64,000 nucleotides of DNA from Aeromonas simiae (GCF_000820125.1 NZ_CDBY01000057.1:86729-150728); one strand, 5' to 3'. Shown: positions 11,779-20,541, numbered from the stretch's first letter. Program-made: numbers and translations. Notes: generated by a model from the sequence alone, not told the origin.

Positions 11779-12844
11779 GATGTCTCACCAGCAGGAAGAT
11801 AAACAGCGGCGCCCCCAGGGTTGCGGTCACCACCCCGATGGGGAGCTCCCCCACCGTCGTGGCATGGCGGGCCAGCAAGTCCGCCCCGAGCAGCAGGGCC
11901 GCCCCGCCCAGGGCCGAGGCCGGCAGCAAAATACGCGGCGCCCCGGCGCCGCACAGCCGCAGCAGATGCGGCACCAGCAGGCCAACAAAGCCGATGACGC
12001 CACTGAGCGACACCGCCAGCGCGGTGAGCAGGCAGACCAGCAGGATGAGGCGGGTGCGCTCGCGCGTCACATCGAGCCCCATCAGGCGGGCCTGCGCCTC
12101 CCCCAGTTGCATCAGCTCGAGCCGTCCTGCGCGCCGGACAAGCAGCAGCAGGGCCAGCAACATCAGCGGCATGGCGCCGGTCAGGGCACCGCTGCCATAG
12201 GCCAGGCTGCCCATCATCCAGAACATAAACTCGCGCAACGAGGCGTCATCGGAGAAGTAGAGCAGCCAGGTCATGGCCGCATTGGCCAGCATGCTCACCG
12301 CAATGCCGAGCAGCAGCAGGCGGGCCACATCGAGACGCTGGCGCCGCGCCAGATGGGTCAGCAGCAGGGTCACGGCCAGGGCGCCACCAAAACTGGCCAG
12401 CGCCAGCCCCCAGGCGGGCAGATCCCAGCCAAGCAGGCGCGCCAGGCTCATCGCCAGCATGGCGCACAGACCGGCGCCGCTCGAAATACCGAGCAGCCCC
12501 GGCTCGGCCACCGGATTGTGCAACAGGATCTGCAAGGTGGCGCCGCTCATGGCCAGCGCCGCCCCCACCAGCATGGCCAAGAGGGTGCGCGGCAGGCGCA
12601 GTTGCAGCAGCACCTGCTGCTGCATGGGATCGAGCGGCCACCATGAGAATGCCCCCAGCAGCAGCGAGAGCAGGGCCAGTAACAGCAAGGCGGCCAGCAG
12701 CGCCAACAGCAGCCAGCGCTGCCGGCGGCGGTGAGCGTGAGCCAGTTCGGTCAGGGAAGAGAGGGGCAGCGGACGTTCCTCACGCCGGGGGCGATCTGTA
12801 TCTGAAAAGAGCCCGATAGTGCCATTTTTCCCGCTTTTCTCCAA
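11762..12844 (-). CDS. btuC: Vitamin B12 ABC transporter permease
   Basis: A FecCD-family permease with about ten membrane helices. RLPRTLLAMLVGAALAMSGA and NPVAEPGLLGISSGAG match BtuC, as does the GVIGFVGLLVPHLLR coupling region. There is no ATG near the expected N-terminus. The best start is a TTG with AAAGAGGG seven bases before it, giving 360 residues. Another TTG 29 codons upstream (12931) gives a longer form. Both forms are longer than E. coli BtuC (326 residues), so about 30 hydrophilic N-terminal residues are extra or the true start is unusual. Confidence 0.88.
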   Translation of the reverse strand: MEKSGKNGTIGLFSDTDRPRREERPLPLSSLTELAHAHRRRQRWLLLALLAALLLLALLSLLLGAFSWWPLDPMQQQVLLQLRLPRTLLAMLVGAALAMSGATLQILLHNPVAEPGLLGISSGAGLCAMLAMSLARLLGWDLPAWGLALASFGGALAVTLLLTHLARRQRLDVARLLLLGIAVSMLANAAMTWLLYFSDDASLREFMFWMMGSLAYGSGALTGAMPLMLLALLLLVRRAGRLELMQLGEAQARLMGLDVTRERTRLILLVCLLTALAVSLSGVIGFVGLLVPHLLRLCGAGAPRILLPASALGGAALLLGADLLARHATTVGELPIGVVTATLGAPLFIFLLVRHHADAR

Positions 12845-13024
12845 GATGAGCCCTCTTTCCCCTGGCGCGGATGCGCAGGGGCGTCTCACCTGATGGAAAA
12901 ATCGCCGATCTCCGTGCGGCGCTTCTGGCAATGTGCCGTTGGCGCAATAAAATAGGCCCCCCTACTTTATCCCGCCGCGTCAGCACGCTATAAACGTCGC
13001 CTCACCTCTTCTCGGAGCCCCAAC

Positions 13025-13378
13025 ATGAACCCCATCATGTCCAGCATCGGCCTTTTGTTGTGCAGCAACGTCTTCATGACCTTCGCCTGGTATGCCCACT
13101 TAAAGAACATGAGCCACAAGCCATGGATCATCGCGGCACTGGTGAGCTGGGGCATCGCGCTGTTTGAATATCTGCTTCAGGTGCCGGCCAACCGCATCGG
13201 CCACCAAGTACTCACGGTGGGCCAGCTCAAAATTTTGCAGGAGGTGATCACCCTGACGGTCTTTGTGCCCTTCTCGGTTTTCTATCTCAAAGAGGAGATC
13301 AAGCTCGACTACCTGTGGGCAGCGCTATGCATGCTGGGGGCCGTCTTCTTCGTCTTTCGTGAGAAGCTCCTCGCATGA
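13025..13378 (+). CDS. DMT-superfamily membrane protein (DUF486)
   Basis: 117 residues with four predicted membrane helices. MTFAWYAHLK, ALFEYLLQVPANRIG and LKILQEVITLTVFVPFSVFYLKE are hallmarks of the DUF486 family, small relatives of drug/metabolite transporters. The substrate is unknown. Start is supported by CGGAGC eight bases upstream; an internal ATG four codons later is possible. It is divergent from btuCD and precedes pilU in the same direction with a 58-base gap. Confidence 0.85.
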   Translation: MNPIMSSIGLLLCSNVFMTFAWYAHLKNMSHKPWIIAALVSWGIALFEYLLQVPANRIGHQVLTVGQLKILQEVITLTVFVPFSVFYLKEEIKLDYLWAALCMLGAVFFVFREKLLA

Positions 13379-13436
13379 TCCGGGAGAGCCATCGACTTTA
13401 TACTCTGTTCTAACATCGCCAATTTGAGGACATCAC

Positions 13437-14558
13437 ATGGAACTGCAACCCCTGTTGCGCATCCTGGCTCTACAGGATGGTTCGGATCTTTATCTCACCA
13501 CCGGCGCGCCACCGAGCGCCAAATTCCAAGGCGTGCTCAAGCAGCTCGGCAATGAACCACTGGCCCCCGGCGAAGTCGCCGAGGTTGCCGACAGCATCAT
13601 GGATGAAGAGCAGAAACTGGTCTTTGCCAAGGAGCTGGAGATGAACCTGGCCCTCTCCATCCCCAAGGTGGGGCGCTTTCGCATCAACATCTTCAAGCAG
13701 CGCAACGAGGTCTCGCTGGTCGCGCGCAACATCAAGACCGAGATCCCCCGTTTTGCCGATCTCAAGCTGCCCCCCGTGCTGCTCGATGTCATCGTCGAGA
13801 AGCGCGGGCTGGTGCTGTTTATCGGCGGCACCGGCTCGGGCAAGTCGACCTCACTGGCGGCCCTCATCGATCACCGCAATGAAAACAGCGGTGGCCACAT
13901 CATCACCATCGAAGATCCGGTCGAATACGTGCATCAGCACAAGAAGTGCATCATCAACCAGCGCGAAGTCGGGGTCGACACCCGCAGCTTCCACGCTGCG
14001 CTGAAAAACACCCTGCGCCAGGCGCCGGACGTGATCCTCATCGGCGAGATCCGCGATCGCGAGACCATGGAGCACGCCCTCACCTTCGCCGAGACCGGCC
14101 ACCTTGCCATCTCCACCCTGCACGCCAACAACGCCAACCAGGCGCTCGATCGCATCATCAACTTCTTCCCCGAAGAGCGCCGCCCGCAGCTGCTGCAAGA
14201 TCTTGGCAACAACCTCAAGGGCTTCATCTCCCAGCGCCTGGTCAAGACCAAGGAGGGGGGACGGCGCGCCGCCGTCGAGGTGATGCTCGGCACCCACACC
14301 ATCCGCGACATGATCAAGCGCGGCGAGTTTGGCAGCCTCAAGGAGGTGATGGAGAAATCCCGCGCCCTTGGCATGATCACCTTTGACGAGGCGCTGTTTG
14401 AGCTGGTGGTCGAGGGGGCCATCGAAGAGGAAGAGGCCATCAAGAACGCCGACTCGGCCAATAACCTGCGCCTCAAGGTCAAGTTGTGGCGCGAGAAGGG
14501 GCAGATAGGCAACGCCCTCGACTCCACCACCTGGTCGCTCGACATCGGCGACCACTGA
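13437..14558 (+). CDS. pilU: Type IV pilus retraction-associated ATPase
   Basis: 373 residues of the GspE/PilT secretion ATPase family: Walker A GGTGSGKST around residues 130-138, Asp box IITIEDPVEYVH, Walker B RQAPDVILIGEIRD, and His box TGHLAISTLHANN. The length and the C-terminal tail (EEAIKNADSANNLRLKVKLW) fit PilU rather than PilT (about 345 residues). It powers or assists pilus disassembly at the inner membrane. PilT, its usual neighbour, is not adjacent here. Confidence 0.93.
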   Translation: MELQPLLRILALQDGSDLYLTTGAPPSAKFQGVLKQLGNEPLAPGEVAEVADSIMDEEQKLVFAKELEMNLALSIPKVGRFRINIFKQRNEVSLVARNIKTEIPRFADLKLPPVLLDVIVEKRGLVLFIGGTGSGKSTSLAALIDHRNENSGGHIITIEDPVEYVHQHKKCIINQREVGVDTRSFHAALKNTLRQAPDVILIGEIRDRETMEHALTFAETGHLAISTLHANNANQALDRIINFFPEERRPQLLQDLGNNLKGFISQRLVKTKEGGRRAAVEVMLGTHTIRDMIKRGEFGSLKEVMEKSRALGMITFDEALFELVVEGAIEEEEAIKNADSANNLRLKVKLWREKGQIGNALDSTTWSLDIGDH

Positions 14559-14562
14559 CCAC

Positions 14563-14588
14563 AAGGCCCGCAGTTGCGGGCCTTGTTC
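14563..14588 (+). terminator. Terminator after pilU
   Basis: Stem AAGGCCCGCA/TGCGGGCCTT followed by GTTCGTTT. It faces the end of the converging feo operon, eight bases before the feoC stop. Confidence 0.7.
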
Positions 14589-14591
14589 GTT

Positions 14592-14834
14592 TCAGGGCCG
14601 TTGCACCAGCCCTATCTGTCCGTGTGGCAGCCACTCAAACTGCACCTCTTCGCGCATGCCGCAACAACTGCCGCTACAACCGCCGCTGTGGCACTTGCGT
14701 ACCCGGCCTTTGCGCATCCACACCCCGAGCATCGCCTCGATGGCATCTTCCGAGGTGTTGAAATGGCGGGCCAGATCGCGGCGGCTGGCACGCCCCTGGC
14801 TTGCCAGGTAATCCCCCAACTCACGCAGGATCAC
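14592..14834 (-). CDS. feoC: FeoC-like ferrous iron transport accessory protein
   Basis: 80 residues from a GTG whose last two bases overlap the feoB stop (GTGA), so it is translationally coupled. A winged-helix region (ILRELGDYLASQGRASRRDLARHFN...) is followed by a cysteine cluster CHSGGCSGSCC, which matches the Fe-S-ligand region of FeoC proteins. FeoC is thought to stabilise or regulate FeoB. The frame extends much further upstream inside feoB, but that part is a shadow. Confidence 0.88.
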   Translation of the reverse strand: MILRELGDYLASQGRASRRDLARHFNTSEDAIEAMLGVWMRKGRVRKCHSGGCSGSCCGMREEVQFEWLPHGQIGLVQRP

Positions 14835-17101
14835 AGCAGCACCGCCTTGCGCGCCACGATATCGCCGTGACGGCGCATCGCCGCCCACAGCAGCACGCTG
14901 ATAAAGAGGTAGAAAAGGAACCAAAGCAGGCTCTGCTGCGGATGCCGAACAAAGGTCATCCCCTGATAGAAGAGGGTCGAGCACATGAAGGCGGTGTAGT
15001 TGCACCACAGGGCGGTGAAGATGGCCCAGCCACGGCCGGTCTCGCGCACCAGGGCCCCCATGGCGGCGGCGCAGGGCATGTAGAGCAGCACGAAGATGAG
15101 GTAGGCCAGGGCGCCGGCGGCGCCGTCGAAGTGCGCCTGCATGTTGCTGTAGGTGGAAACATCCACCGCCTGGGCCTCGGCGGCGGCCGCCTGATCTTCC
15201 ACCTCCCCGACGGCAATCCCCATCGGATCGCGCGGATCGATGGCCGCCAGATTGGCCGGTATGGTGGCCAGCGCCTCCTTGGCGCTCTCCCACAGGTTGT
15301 ATTCGCTCGCCGCCTCCTCTTCGCCCTTGCCGGCATAGAGGCTGTTGAGGGTGCCCACCACCGCCTCCTTGGCGAAGATGCCGGTGACGATGCCGACCGT
15401 GGCCTGCCAGTTGTCATCGCGAATGCCGAGCGGGTGCAACACCGGGGTCACCGCCTTGCTCACGGTAGCGAGGATCGAGCGCTCGCCGCCGGCATGGTCG
15501 AAGCGACCATCGGTGCCGAGGTTATTGAAGATGCTGAGCACCGCCACCACCAGCACTATGGTCTTGCCGGCCCCGAACACGAAGCTCTTGAGTTTCTGCC
15601 AGGTCTTGAGCAGCACGTTAGCAAGCTGCGGCAGCTCGTAGTCCGGCATCTCCATCAGCAGGCTCTCGCTCTTGCCCGGCAGCAGGGTGCTGCGCAGCCA
15701 CAGGCCGGTGAGCACCGCCACCACCACCCCGAGCAGGTAGAGGGCAAACACCAGATCCTGGCCGCTGTGGGGGAAGAAGGCCACGGCAAACAGGGCATAG
15801 ACCGGCAGGCGGGCCCCGCACGACATGAAGGGGGCCATGGCCGAGGTCATCAGTCGCTCCCGTTCGGCCCCCAGGGTGCGGGCGGCCATCACCGCCGGCA
15901 CCGAGCAGCCAAAGCCCATCAGCATGGGCACGAAGGCCTTGCCGGGGAGCCCGAGGCGACGCATCAGCGCATCCACCACGAAGGCGGCGCGGGCCAGGTA
16001 ACCCGAGCTTTCAAGCACCGCCAGAAACAGGTAGAGACAGGCGATGACCGGGATGAAGGTGGCCACCGTCTGCAAGCCAGCGCCAAAGCCGTCGGCCAGG
16101 ATGGCCCCCACCCAGTCGGGGGCGGCCACCGTCTCCAGCAGATGACGGGTTCCCTCGACAAACAGGGCGCCCCCCAGCACGTCGAAAAAGTCGATGAAGG
16201 CGCTGCCCACCTTGATGGCGAACATGAACATCAAGTACATCACCAGCAAGAAGAAGGGGATGCCGACCCAGCGGTTGAGCAGCACCCGATCGATGCGCTC
16301 GCTGCCAGCCGCCGAGAGTTTGCCTCTCTGGTGGCGATGCTGCTGGCACCAGGCGTGGATGTGGCCGTAGCGCACGTCCGCCAGTTGCAGATCGATGTCA
16401 TGACCGCGCTGCATCCGCTCGGCGAGCGCCAGCGCCAGCCCCTGTCCCTCCGGGGTCAATGCCCCCAGCAGCGAGCTGTCCCCTTCCAGCAGGCGCAGGG
16501 CACGGCCACGGCGGGTGGCGTGGTGATCGTCTGGCAACAGGGCGGCCAGCTCGGCGATGGCGGCCTCCAACTCGGGGCCGTAGTCAAGAGCCAGCGGCGC
16601 CTGCTCGGGGGTGAAGGTGAGCAAGGCATCCTTAAGCGCCGTCACCTGGCGGCGGCTGCGGGTCGAGAGCGCCACCACGGGGCAACCGAGGGCGGCCGAG
16701 AGGGCCCGGGTGTCGAGCTCGATGCGCCGTTTTTCCAGCAGATCCATCTTGTTGAGCACCACCAGCACCGGCAGCCCCAGCTCGCGCAGTTGCAGGGTCA
16801 GGTAAAGGGAGCGCTCGAGACTGGCGGCGTCGATGACGTTAAGGAACAGATCCGGCTGCTGGCTCTGGATATAGCGGGTGGCGATCTGCTCGTCGATGGA
16901 GTCATCCTGATTGCCAAGGCCATAGATGCCGGGCAGGTCCATCAGCTCCACCTCGAAGCCACGATGCTCGAAGCGGCCGGTCTTCTTCTCGACCGTGACC
17001 CCGGACCAGTTGCCCACCTGCTGGCGAGCACCGGTCAGGGCGTTGAACAGGGAGGTCTTACCGCTGTTGGGATTGCCGACGGTGACGATGTTGAGTTTCA
17101 T
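14831..17101 (-). CDS. feoB: Ferrous iron transporter FeoB
   Basis: 756 residues. The N-terminal G-protein domain has G1 GNPNSGKT (residues 9-16), G3 DLPGIYGL and G4 NKMD. A helical GDI-like spacer follows, then a polytopic membrane domain with paired gate motifs including MGFGCSVPAVMAAR. It imports Fe(II) across the inner membrane under anoxic or reducing conditions. The start is the ATG overlapping the feoA stop (ATGA). An upstream extension of about 65 residues in the same frame lies inside feoA and is not coding. Confidence 0.97.
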   Translation of the reverse strand: MKLNIVTVGNPNSGKTSLFNALTGARQQVGNWSGVTVEKKTGRFEHRGFEVELMDLPGIYGLGNQDDSIDEQIATRYIQSQQPDLFLNVIDAASLERSLYLTLQLRELGLPVLVVLNKMDLLEKRRIELDTRALSAALGCPVVALSTRSRRQVTALKDALLTFTPEQAPLALDYGPELEAAIAELAALLPDDHHATRRGRALRLLEGDSSLLGALTPEGQGLALALAERMQRGHDIDLQLADVRYGHIHAWCQQHRHQRGKLSAAGSERIDRVLLNRWVGIPFFLLVMYLMFMFAIKVGSAFIDFFDVLGGALFVEGTRHLLETVAAPDWVGAILADGFGAGLQTVATFIPVIACLYLFLAVLESSGYLARAAFVVDALMRRLGLPGKAFVPMLMGFGCSVPAVMAARTLGAERERLMTSAMAPFMSCGARLPVYALFAVAFFPHSGQDLVFALYLLGVVVAVLTGLWLRSTLLPGKSESLLMEMPDYELPQLANVLLKTWQKLKSFVFGAGKTIVLVVAVLSIFNNLGTDGRFDHAGGERSILATVSKAVTPVLHPLGIRDDNWQATVGIVTGIFAKEAVVGTLNSLYAGKGEEEAASEYNLWESAKEALATIPANLAAIDPRDPMGIAVGEVEDQAAAAEAQAVDVSTYSNMQAHFDGAAGALAYLIFVLLYMPCAAAMGALVRETGRGWAIFTALWCNYTAFMCSTLFYQGMTFVRHPQQSLLWFLFYLFISVLLWAAMRRHGDIVARKAVLL

Positions 17102-17325
17102 ACCCGCTCTACCTCTATCTGGCGCGCCAGGCTCTTTTGAATGGAGAGACAGATCCCCTGGCACTGGATCTGGAGCGGATCGCCAAGCGGCGCGGCACGT
17201 AGGAACTGCACCTCGCTGTGGGGCAGCAGCCCCATGACCATCAGCTTGCGGCGCACCTGACGGGTGAGTCGGTTCATATCGAGAATGCGGGCACATTGTC
17301 CCGGCGCCAGGTCGGTAAGATCCAT
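17098..17325 (-). CDS. feoA: Ferrous iron transport protein A
   Basis: 75 residues forming an SH3-like FeoA domain: MDLTDLAPGQCARILDM, followed by RRKLMVMGLLPHSEVQFLRAAPLGDPLQI. It is a cytoplasmic partner of FeoB. The start has an excellent TCAGGAGG ribosome binding site; upstream in-frame ATGs would run into the promoter. It is the first gene of feoABC, whose three genes overlap by four bases at each junction. Confidence 0.95.
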   Translation of the reverse strand: MDLTDLAPGQCARILDMNRLTRQVRRKLMVMGLLPHSEVQFLRAAPLGDPLQIQCQGICLSIQKSLARQIEVERV

Positions 17326-17374
17326 GGCCGCCTCCTGAAGTTTAAACAAGAATAATTCGCTTTTACTGACCGGC

Positions 17375-17415
17375 ATTATAAGCGGTACTTGGCGCTCGGA
17401 TTTGCGTAAAATCAA
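17375..17415 (-). promoter_or_regulatory. feoABC promoter with candidate FNR site
   Basis: On the minus strand TTGATTTTACGCAA (17402-17415) resembles the FNR consensus TTGAT-N4-ATCAA with two mismatches. Its centre lies 31 bases upstream of the centre of a perfect TATAAT (17375-17380), that is near -41, the position of a class II activator. This fits anaerobic activation of feo as known in E. coli. A convincing Fur box was not found. Confidence 0.6.
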
Positions 17416-17445
17416 ACTTCGCTTAGCAAATACCAGAGTAAAACG

Positions 17446-17775
17446 ATGTCACACGATGCCAACAGCAGACTGGTCTACTCCACCGATCGGGGTGCCATTA
17501 CCGAGCCAACCCAGGCCAAGCAGGCCTCTGCCTTTGCTGAAGACGGGATAGTGCGCATCCGGCGCGAGACCAAGGGGCGCAAGGGCGCCGGCGTCATCAC
17601 CATCCACGGGGTGCCGGCCGAGCAGCAAAAGGTCGTCGCCACCACCTTGAAGAAAAAGTGCGGCACCGGTGGCTCGCTCAAGGAGGGGATCATCGAGATC
17701 CAGGGGGACAAGCGCGATCTGATCCGCGCCGAGCTGGAGAAGGCGGGCTTTACCGTCAAGCTGGTGGGCGGCTGA
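17446..17775 (+). CDS. yciH: SUI1/eIF1-like translation factor YciH
   Basis: 109 residues. The C-terminal two thirds is a SUI1 domain: RRETKGRKGAGVITIHGVP, LKKKCGTGGSLKEG, IEIQGDKRDLI and a C-terminal G-F-x-V-K. Bacterial YciH proteins can influence initiation fidelity like eIF1, but their normal role is not settled. It is divergent from feoABC and followed by a promoter for the manganese exporter. Confidence 0.93.
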   Translation: MSHDANSRLVYSTDRGAITEPTQAKQASAFAEDGIVRIRRETKGRKGAGVITIHGVPAEQQKVVATTLKKKCGTGGSLKEGIIEIQGDKRDLIRAELEKAGFTVKLVGG

Positions 17776-17780
17776 GAGGC

Positions 17781-17809
17781 TTGCCTATCCGGGCGCTTTT
17801 CCCTAGAAT
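17781..17809 (+). promoter_or_regulatory. Promoter of the manganese riboswitch transcript
   Basis: TTGCCT (17781-17786) and TAGAAT (17804-17809) are separated by 17 bases, a good sigma-70 arrangement. The predicted start of RNA, about 17816, is just before the riboswitch core. Confidence 0.7.
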
Positions 17810-17815
17810 GCCCGC

Positions 17816-18012
17816 TCCCATCGAGGGGGAGTAGTCGCGCCGCCTGACGCCATGCAGGCGACGGCCCTGATCAACATACTTGGTGCCAAATCACCATGGT
17901 CAGGGCGCGCAGCCAGCGGGCCGCGTTGACAAGACCTTTGACGGGCGAGTGTCGCAACCGGGGACGGACGACGCTTGCCGGTCTTTGGTTGATAACAACT
18001 CCGTCCCCCGGT
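17816..18012 (+). ncRNA. yybP-ykoY manganese riboswitch leader
   Basis: The leader has the conserved GGGGGAGTAG (17825-17834), a CATACTTGG-type internal motif near 17875-17883, and GTTGACAAGACC (17925-17936), which parallels the TTGACAGACC of the E. coli mntP leader. A long GC-rich hairpin follows, formed by CCGGGGACGGA (17958-17968) and TCCGTCCCCCGG (18000-18011), ending seven bases before the start codon. The order of these motifs and the gene controlled (a UPF0016 Mn exporter) support the call. The downstream hairpin probably sequesters the initiation region when Mn is low. Confidence 0.82.
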
Positions 18013-18018
18013 CATTTT

Positions 18019-18576
18019 ATGGAAGCCCTGCTCACCTCCACGCTCAGCGTGGCCATCGCCGAGATCGGCGACAAAACCCAGTTGCTCGCCCTGCTGCTCA
18101 TCTGCCGCTTTAGAAAGCCCTGGCCCATCATCGCCGGCATGCTGGCCGCCACCGTGCTCAATCACGCCTGCGCCGCCTGGCTTGGCGAGATGATCAGCCG
18201 CTGGCTCGACCCTAAGCTGCTCACCTATCTGGTGGCCGGCGCCTTCATCGCCATGGCGATCTGGATCTTGGTGCCGGACAAGATGGACGACGAGGAGAGC
18301 CCGCTCGATCGCTTCGGTCCTTTTGTCGCTACCTTTATTCTCTTCTTCATCGCTGAAATCGGCGACAAGACCCAGATTGCCACCGTGCTGCTGGCCGCCA
18401 AGTACGACGCCTTCTTCCAGGTGATTGCCGGCACCACCCTTGGCATGATGCTGGCTAACGTGCCTGTGGTGCTGCTTGGCAAGCTCGGCGCCGATCGCCT
18501 GCCGATGCGCCTCATCCGCGCCAGCTGCGCCCTGTTGTTCACCTTGCTCGGTGTCTCGACCCTGCTGCTCTCCTGA
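18019..18576 (+). CDS. mneA: Manganese exporter, UPF0016/GDT1 family
   Basis: 185 residues, six predicted membrane helices. The duplicated family signature E-x-G-D-K-T occurs twice, as AEIGDKTQLL near residue 14 and AEIGDKTQIA around residue 115. Proteins of this family (Vibrio MneA, TMEM165/Gdt1) export Mn(II). The start lies directly after the riboswitch hairpin with little Shine-Dalgarno match, fitting translational control. The frame extends upstream through the riboswitch but that part is RNA, not protein. The symbol follows the Vibrio homologue. Confidence 0.88.
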   Translation: MEALLTSTLSVAIAEIGDKTQLLALLLICRFRKPWPIIAGMLAATVLNHACAAWLGEMISRWLDPKLLTYLVAGAFIAMAIWILVPDKMDDEESPLDRFGPFVATFILFFIAEIGDKTQIATVLLAAKYDAFFQVIAGTTLGMMLANVPVVLLGKLGADRLPMRLIRASCALLFTLLGVSTLLLS

Positions 18577-18626
18577 CGTTTCCCCCCCTTTCATGGGATA
18601 CTCCGCCCATCAGATAAGGAGATCCC

Positions 18627-19562
18627 ATGTTTCCACCCTCTCGCGCCCCCCTCTTTGAGTGGGTTCGCCGCGGCCACCTGGCGCCGCAACATCTGGCGCA
18701 GGCCGAGCGACTGCTCGGTCTGCCCCCCTCAAAAGCCCAGTGGCAACAGCTGCTCGATCGCCTGCTATTGCTGCTCGGCACCCTGTGTCTGGCCGCCGGC
18801 CTTATCTTCTTCATCGCCTTCAACTGGCACCAGCTCGGTCGCCTGAGCCGGCTGCTGCTGGTGACCGCCCCGCTGCTGGCCGTGCTGCTACTGGGGCTGC
18901 GCCCCCTCACTCCCCCACAGCGTCAGGCGCTGCTGCTGTTTGCCGGCCTCAACCTCGGCGGTCTGCTCGCCCTCATTGGTCAGACCTACCAGACCGGCGC
19001 CGATCCGTGGCAGTTGTTTGCCCTGTGGGCCGCCCTGCTGCTGCCGTGGGCCCTGCTCGGGCGCAGCGCTGTGCTCTGGGGACTGGCCTGGATGCTGGGC
19101 CAGCTGGCGCTGGTGCTCTATTGGCCGCTCGGTATCGAGAGCCTGTTTGCCTTCGATGAAGAGACGCTCGCCTGGTGCTTAACCCTCGGTAACGCCCTGC
19201 TGTGGGGCGTGCTGCTCGCCCTGCCCAGGCACCTGCGCCCGCCCCTGCCCACCTATCTGCCGGCGCTGGCAGCCGGCCTTGGCGCCACCTTGCTGGTACT
19301 GCTGAACCTGTTCGAGCTGACCTCCCCCCTGGCCTGGGTGGCCTGGCTTGGCTGGCTCGGCGCCGGCTATCGCCTTTGGCATGGCCGCTTTCTCACCGGA
19401 CTGGCGCTCGGCGCCCTCTCGGTCATCTGCGTCATCTTGGTGGCGGTCGGCAAGTGGGTCGACATCGACATGAACGGCTTTTTACTGCTCGCCCTGCTCG
19501 CCATCACCCTCTCGGTGCTGGCGGTGCGCTGGCTCAAACTCGGTGGAGGGGCCCATGAGTGA
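18627..19562 (+). CDS. DUF2157 polytopic membrane protein
   Basis: 311 residues. A cytoplasmic N-terminal segment of about 45 residues (HLAPQHLAQAERLLGLPP) precedes roughly nine hydrophobic helices, the DUF2157 layout; LIFFIAFNWHQL and GQTYQTGADPWQLF are typical elements. Function unknown. It opens a three-gene operon: its stop overlaps the next start by 8 bases. AAGGAG precedes the ATG. Confidence 0.88.
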   Translation: MFPPSRAPLFEWVRRGHLAPQHLAQAERLLGLPPSKAQWQQLLDRLLLLLGTLCLAAGLIFFIAFNWHQLGRLSRLLLVTAPLLAVLLLGLRPLTPPQRQALLLFAGLNLGGLLALIGQTYQTGADPWQLFALWAALLLPWALLGRSAVLWGLAWMLGQLALVLYWPLGIESLFAFDEETLAWCLTLGNALLWGVLLALPRHLRPPLPTYLPALAAGLGATLLVLLNLFELTSPLAWVAWLGWLGAGYRLWHGRFLTGLALGALSVICVILVAVGKWVDIDMNGFLLLALLAITLSVLAVRWLKLGGGAHE

Positions 19563-20541
19563 ACTCTGGCAACGTCTGCGTGACGCCGATCTGGTGAGCG
19601 GCGAGCCCCCCGTCAGCGATCCCCCCCACTGGAGCAGCCGGTTGCTGCTCGGGGTCTCGGGCTGGCTGGCCGCCCTGTTTTTGCTGTTCTTCCTGTTTCT
19701 TACCTTCATGAGCCTCATCCGCTCCAGCAGTGGCGCCCTGCTGCTCGGCGCGGGTCTGCTGGCCCTGGCTCGCGCCATGATGCTGGCCAAGGTGCAGCGC
19801 GATCTGCTCGCGCAGTGCGTGCTGGCCCTGGTGCTGGCCGGCGATGGTTGGCTGCTCTATGGCCTGCTCGATAGCATCGATACCGGCTCGCCCTGGCTGT
19901 GGGTGGGGCTGGCGGCGCTCTCCTTGACGATCGCCCTGCTCTTTGCGCACTGGTTGCTGCGCCTTTTTCACGGCTTTGCCGCCGGCCTGCTGCTGGCCAT
20001 TGCGCTCGATATCCTCGGCCTGCATGGATTGTGCGAGCCGCTGCTGCTGCTCGCCGTGCTGAGTCTCTCCTTCGCCATGGCGCGCTGGCCGCGCCACAGT
20101 GCGCTGCACGAGAGCCTGCAACTGGGTCTGGCACTGGCGCTGCTGGCCTTGACGCTGCTCCCCGGCCAGTACTGGGAGATAGCGCCCTGGCAGAGCCTGG
20201 CCCCGGCCTATTTGCCGCACTGGCCCACCGCTCCGCTTTCGCTGCTGCTCTTGCTCGCCTTTACCTTCCGCTGCCGCCTGCCCTGGTTGCCGGCCCTGCC
20301 GCTGCTGGCGGCCTCGGCCCTACTGCCCGGCTTTGCCGCCGGTTGCCTGTTGCTGCTGCTCGGCTTTCGCGACGGCCAGCGTGGGCTCTGGACGCTCGGC
20401 CTGTTGCTGCTGCTCAGTGCCGGCGCCCTCTATTACTACGATCTGCGCCTGACCCTGATGATCAAGGCCGCCCTGCTGGCCCTGTGCGGCGCGCTACTGC
20501 TGCTGGTGCGCCAGCTCACTCTGATAAGGAGTCCTGCATGA
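19555..20541 (+). CDS. DUF4401 polytopic membrane protein
   Basis: 328 residues with about ten hydrophobic helices. The DUF4401 pattern of a short hydrophilic start (LWQRLRDADLV) followed by dense leucine-rich helices is clear. Function unknown, but DUF2157, DUF4401 and GDYXXLXY proteins commonly occur as one operon, suggesting a membrane complex. The chosen ATG overlaps the previous gene by 8 bases; it overlaps the next by ATGA. Confidence 0.85.
   Translation: MSELWQRLRDADLVSGEPPVSDPPHWSSRLLLGVSGWLAALFLLFFLFLTFMSLIRSSSGALLLGAGLLALARAMMLAKVQRDLLAQCVLALVLAGDGWLLYGLLDSIDTGSPWLWVGLAALSLTIALLFAHWLLRLFHGFAAGLLLAIALDILGLHGLCEPLLLLAVLSLSFAMARWPRHSALHESLQLGLALALLALTLLPGQYWEIAPWQSLAPAYLPHWPTAPLSLLLLLAFTFRCRLPWLPALPLLAASALLPGFAAGCLLLLLGFRDGQRGLWTLGLLLLLSAGALYYYDLRLTLMIKAALLALCGALLLLVRQLTLIRSPA

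Noticed and set aside
12845..13020. Possible cobalamin riboswitch upstream of btuC
   Set aside because: Some GGGGAAAG and GCCAG-like words occur, but the order of the conserved blocks is wrong and no GCCACTG B12 box is present.
14801..17140. 779-codon plus-strand frame
   Set aside because: Antisense of feoB with His/Gln/Gly-rich low-complexity translation; no start site support.
17326..17400. Fur box at feoA
   Set aside because: GCGAATTATTCTTG has only partial similarity to the Fur consensus.
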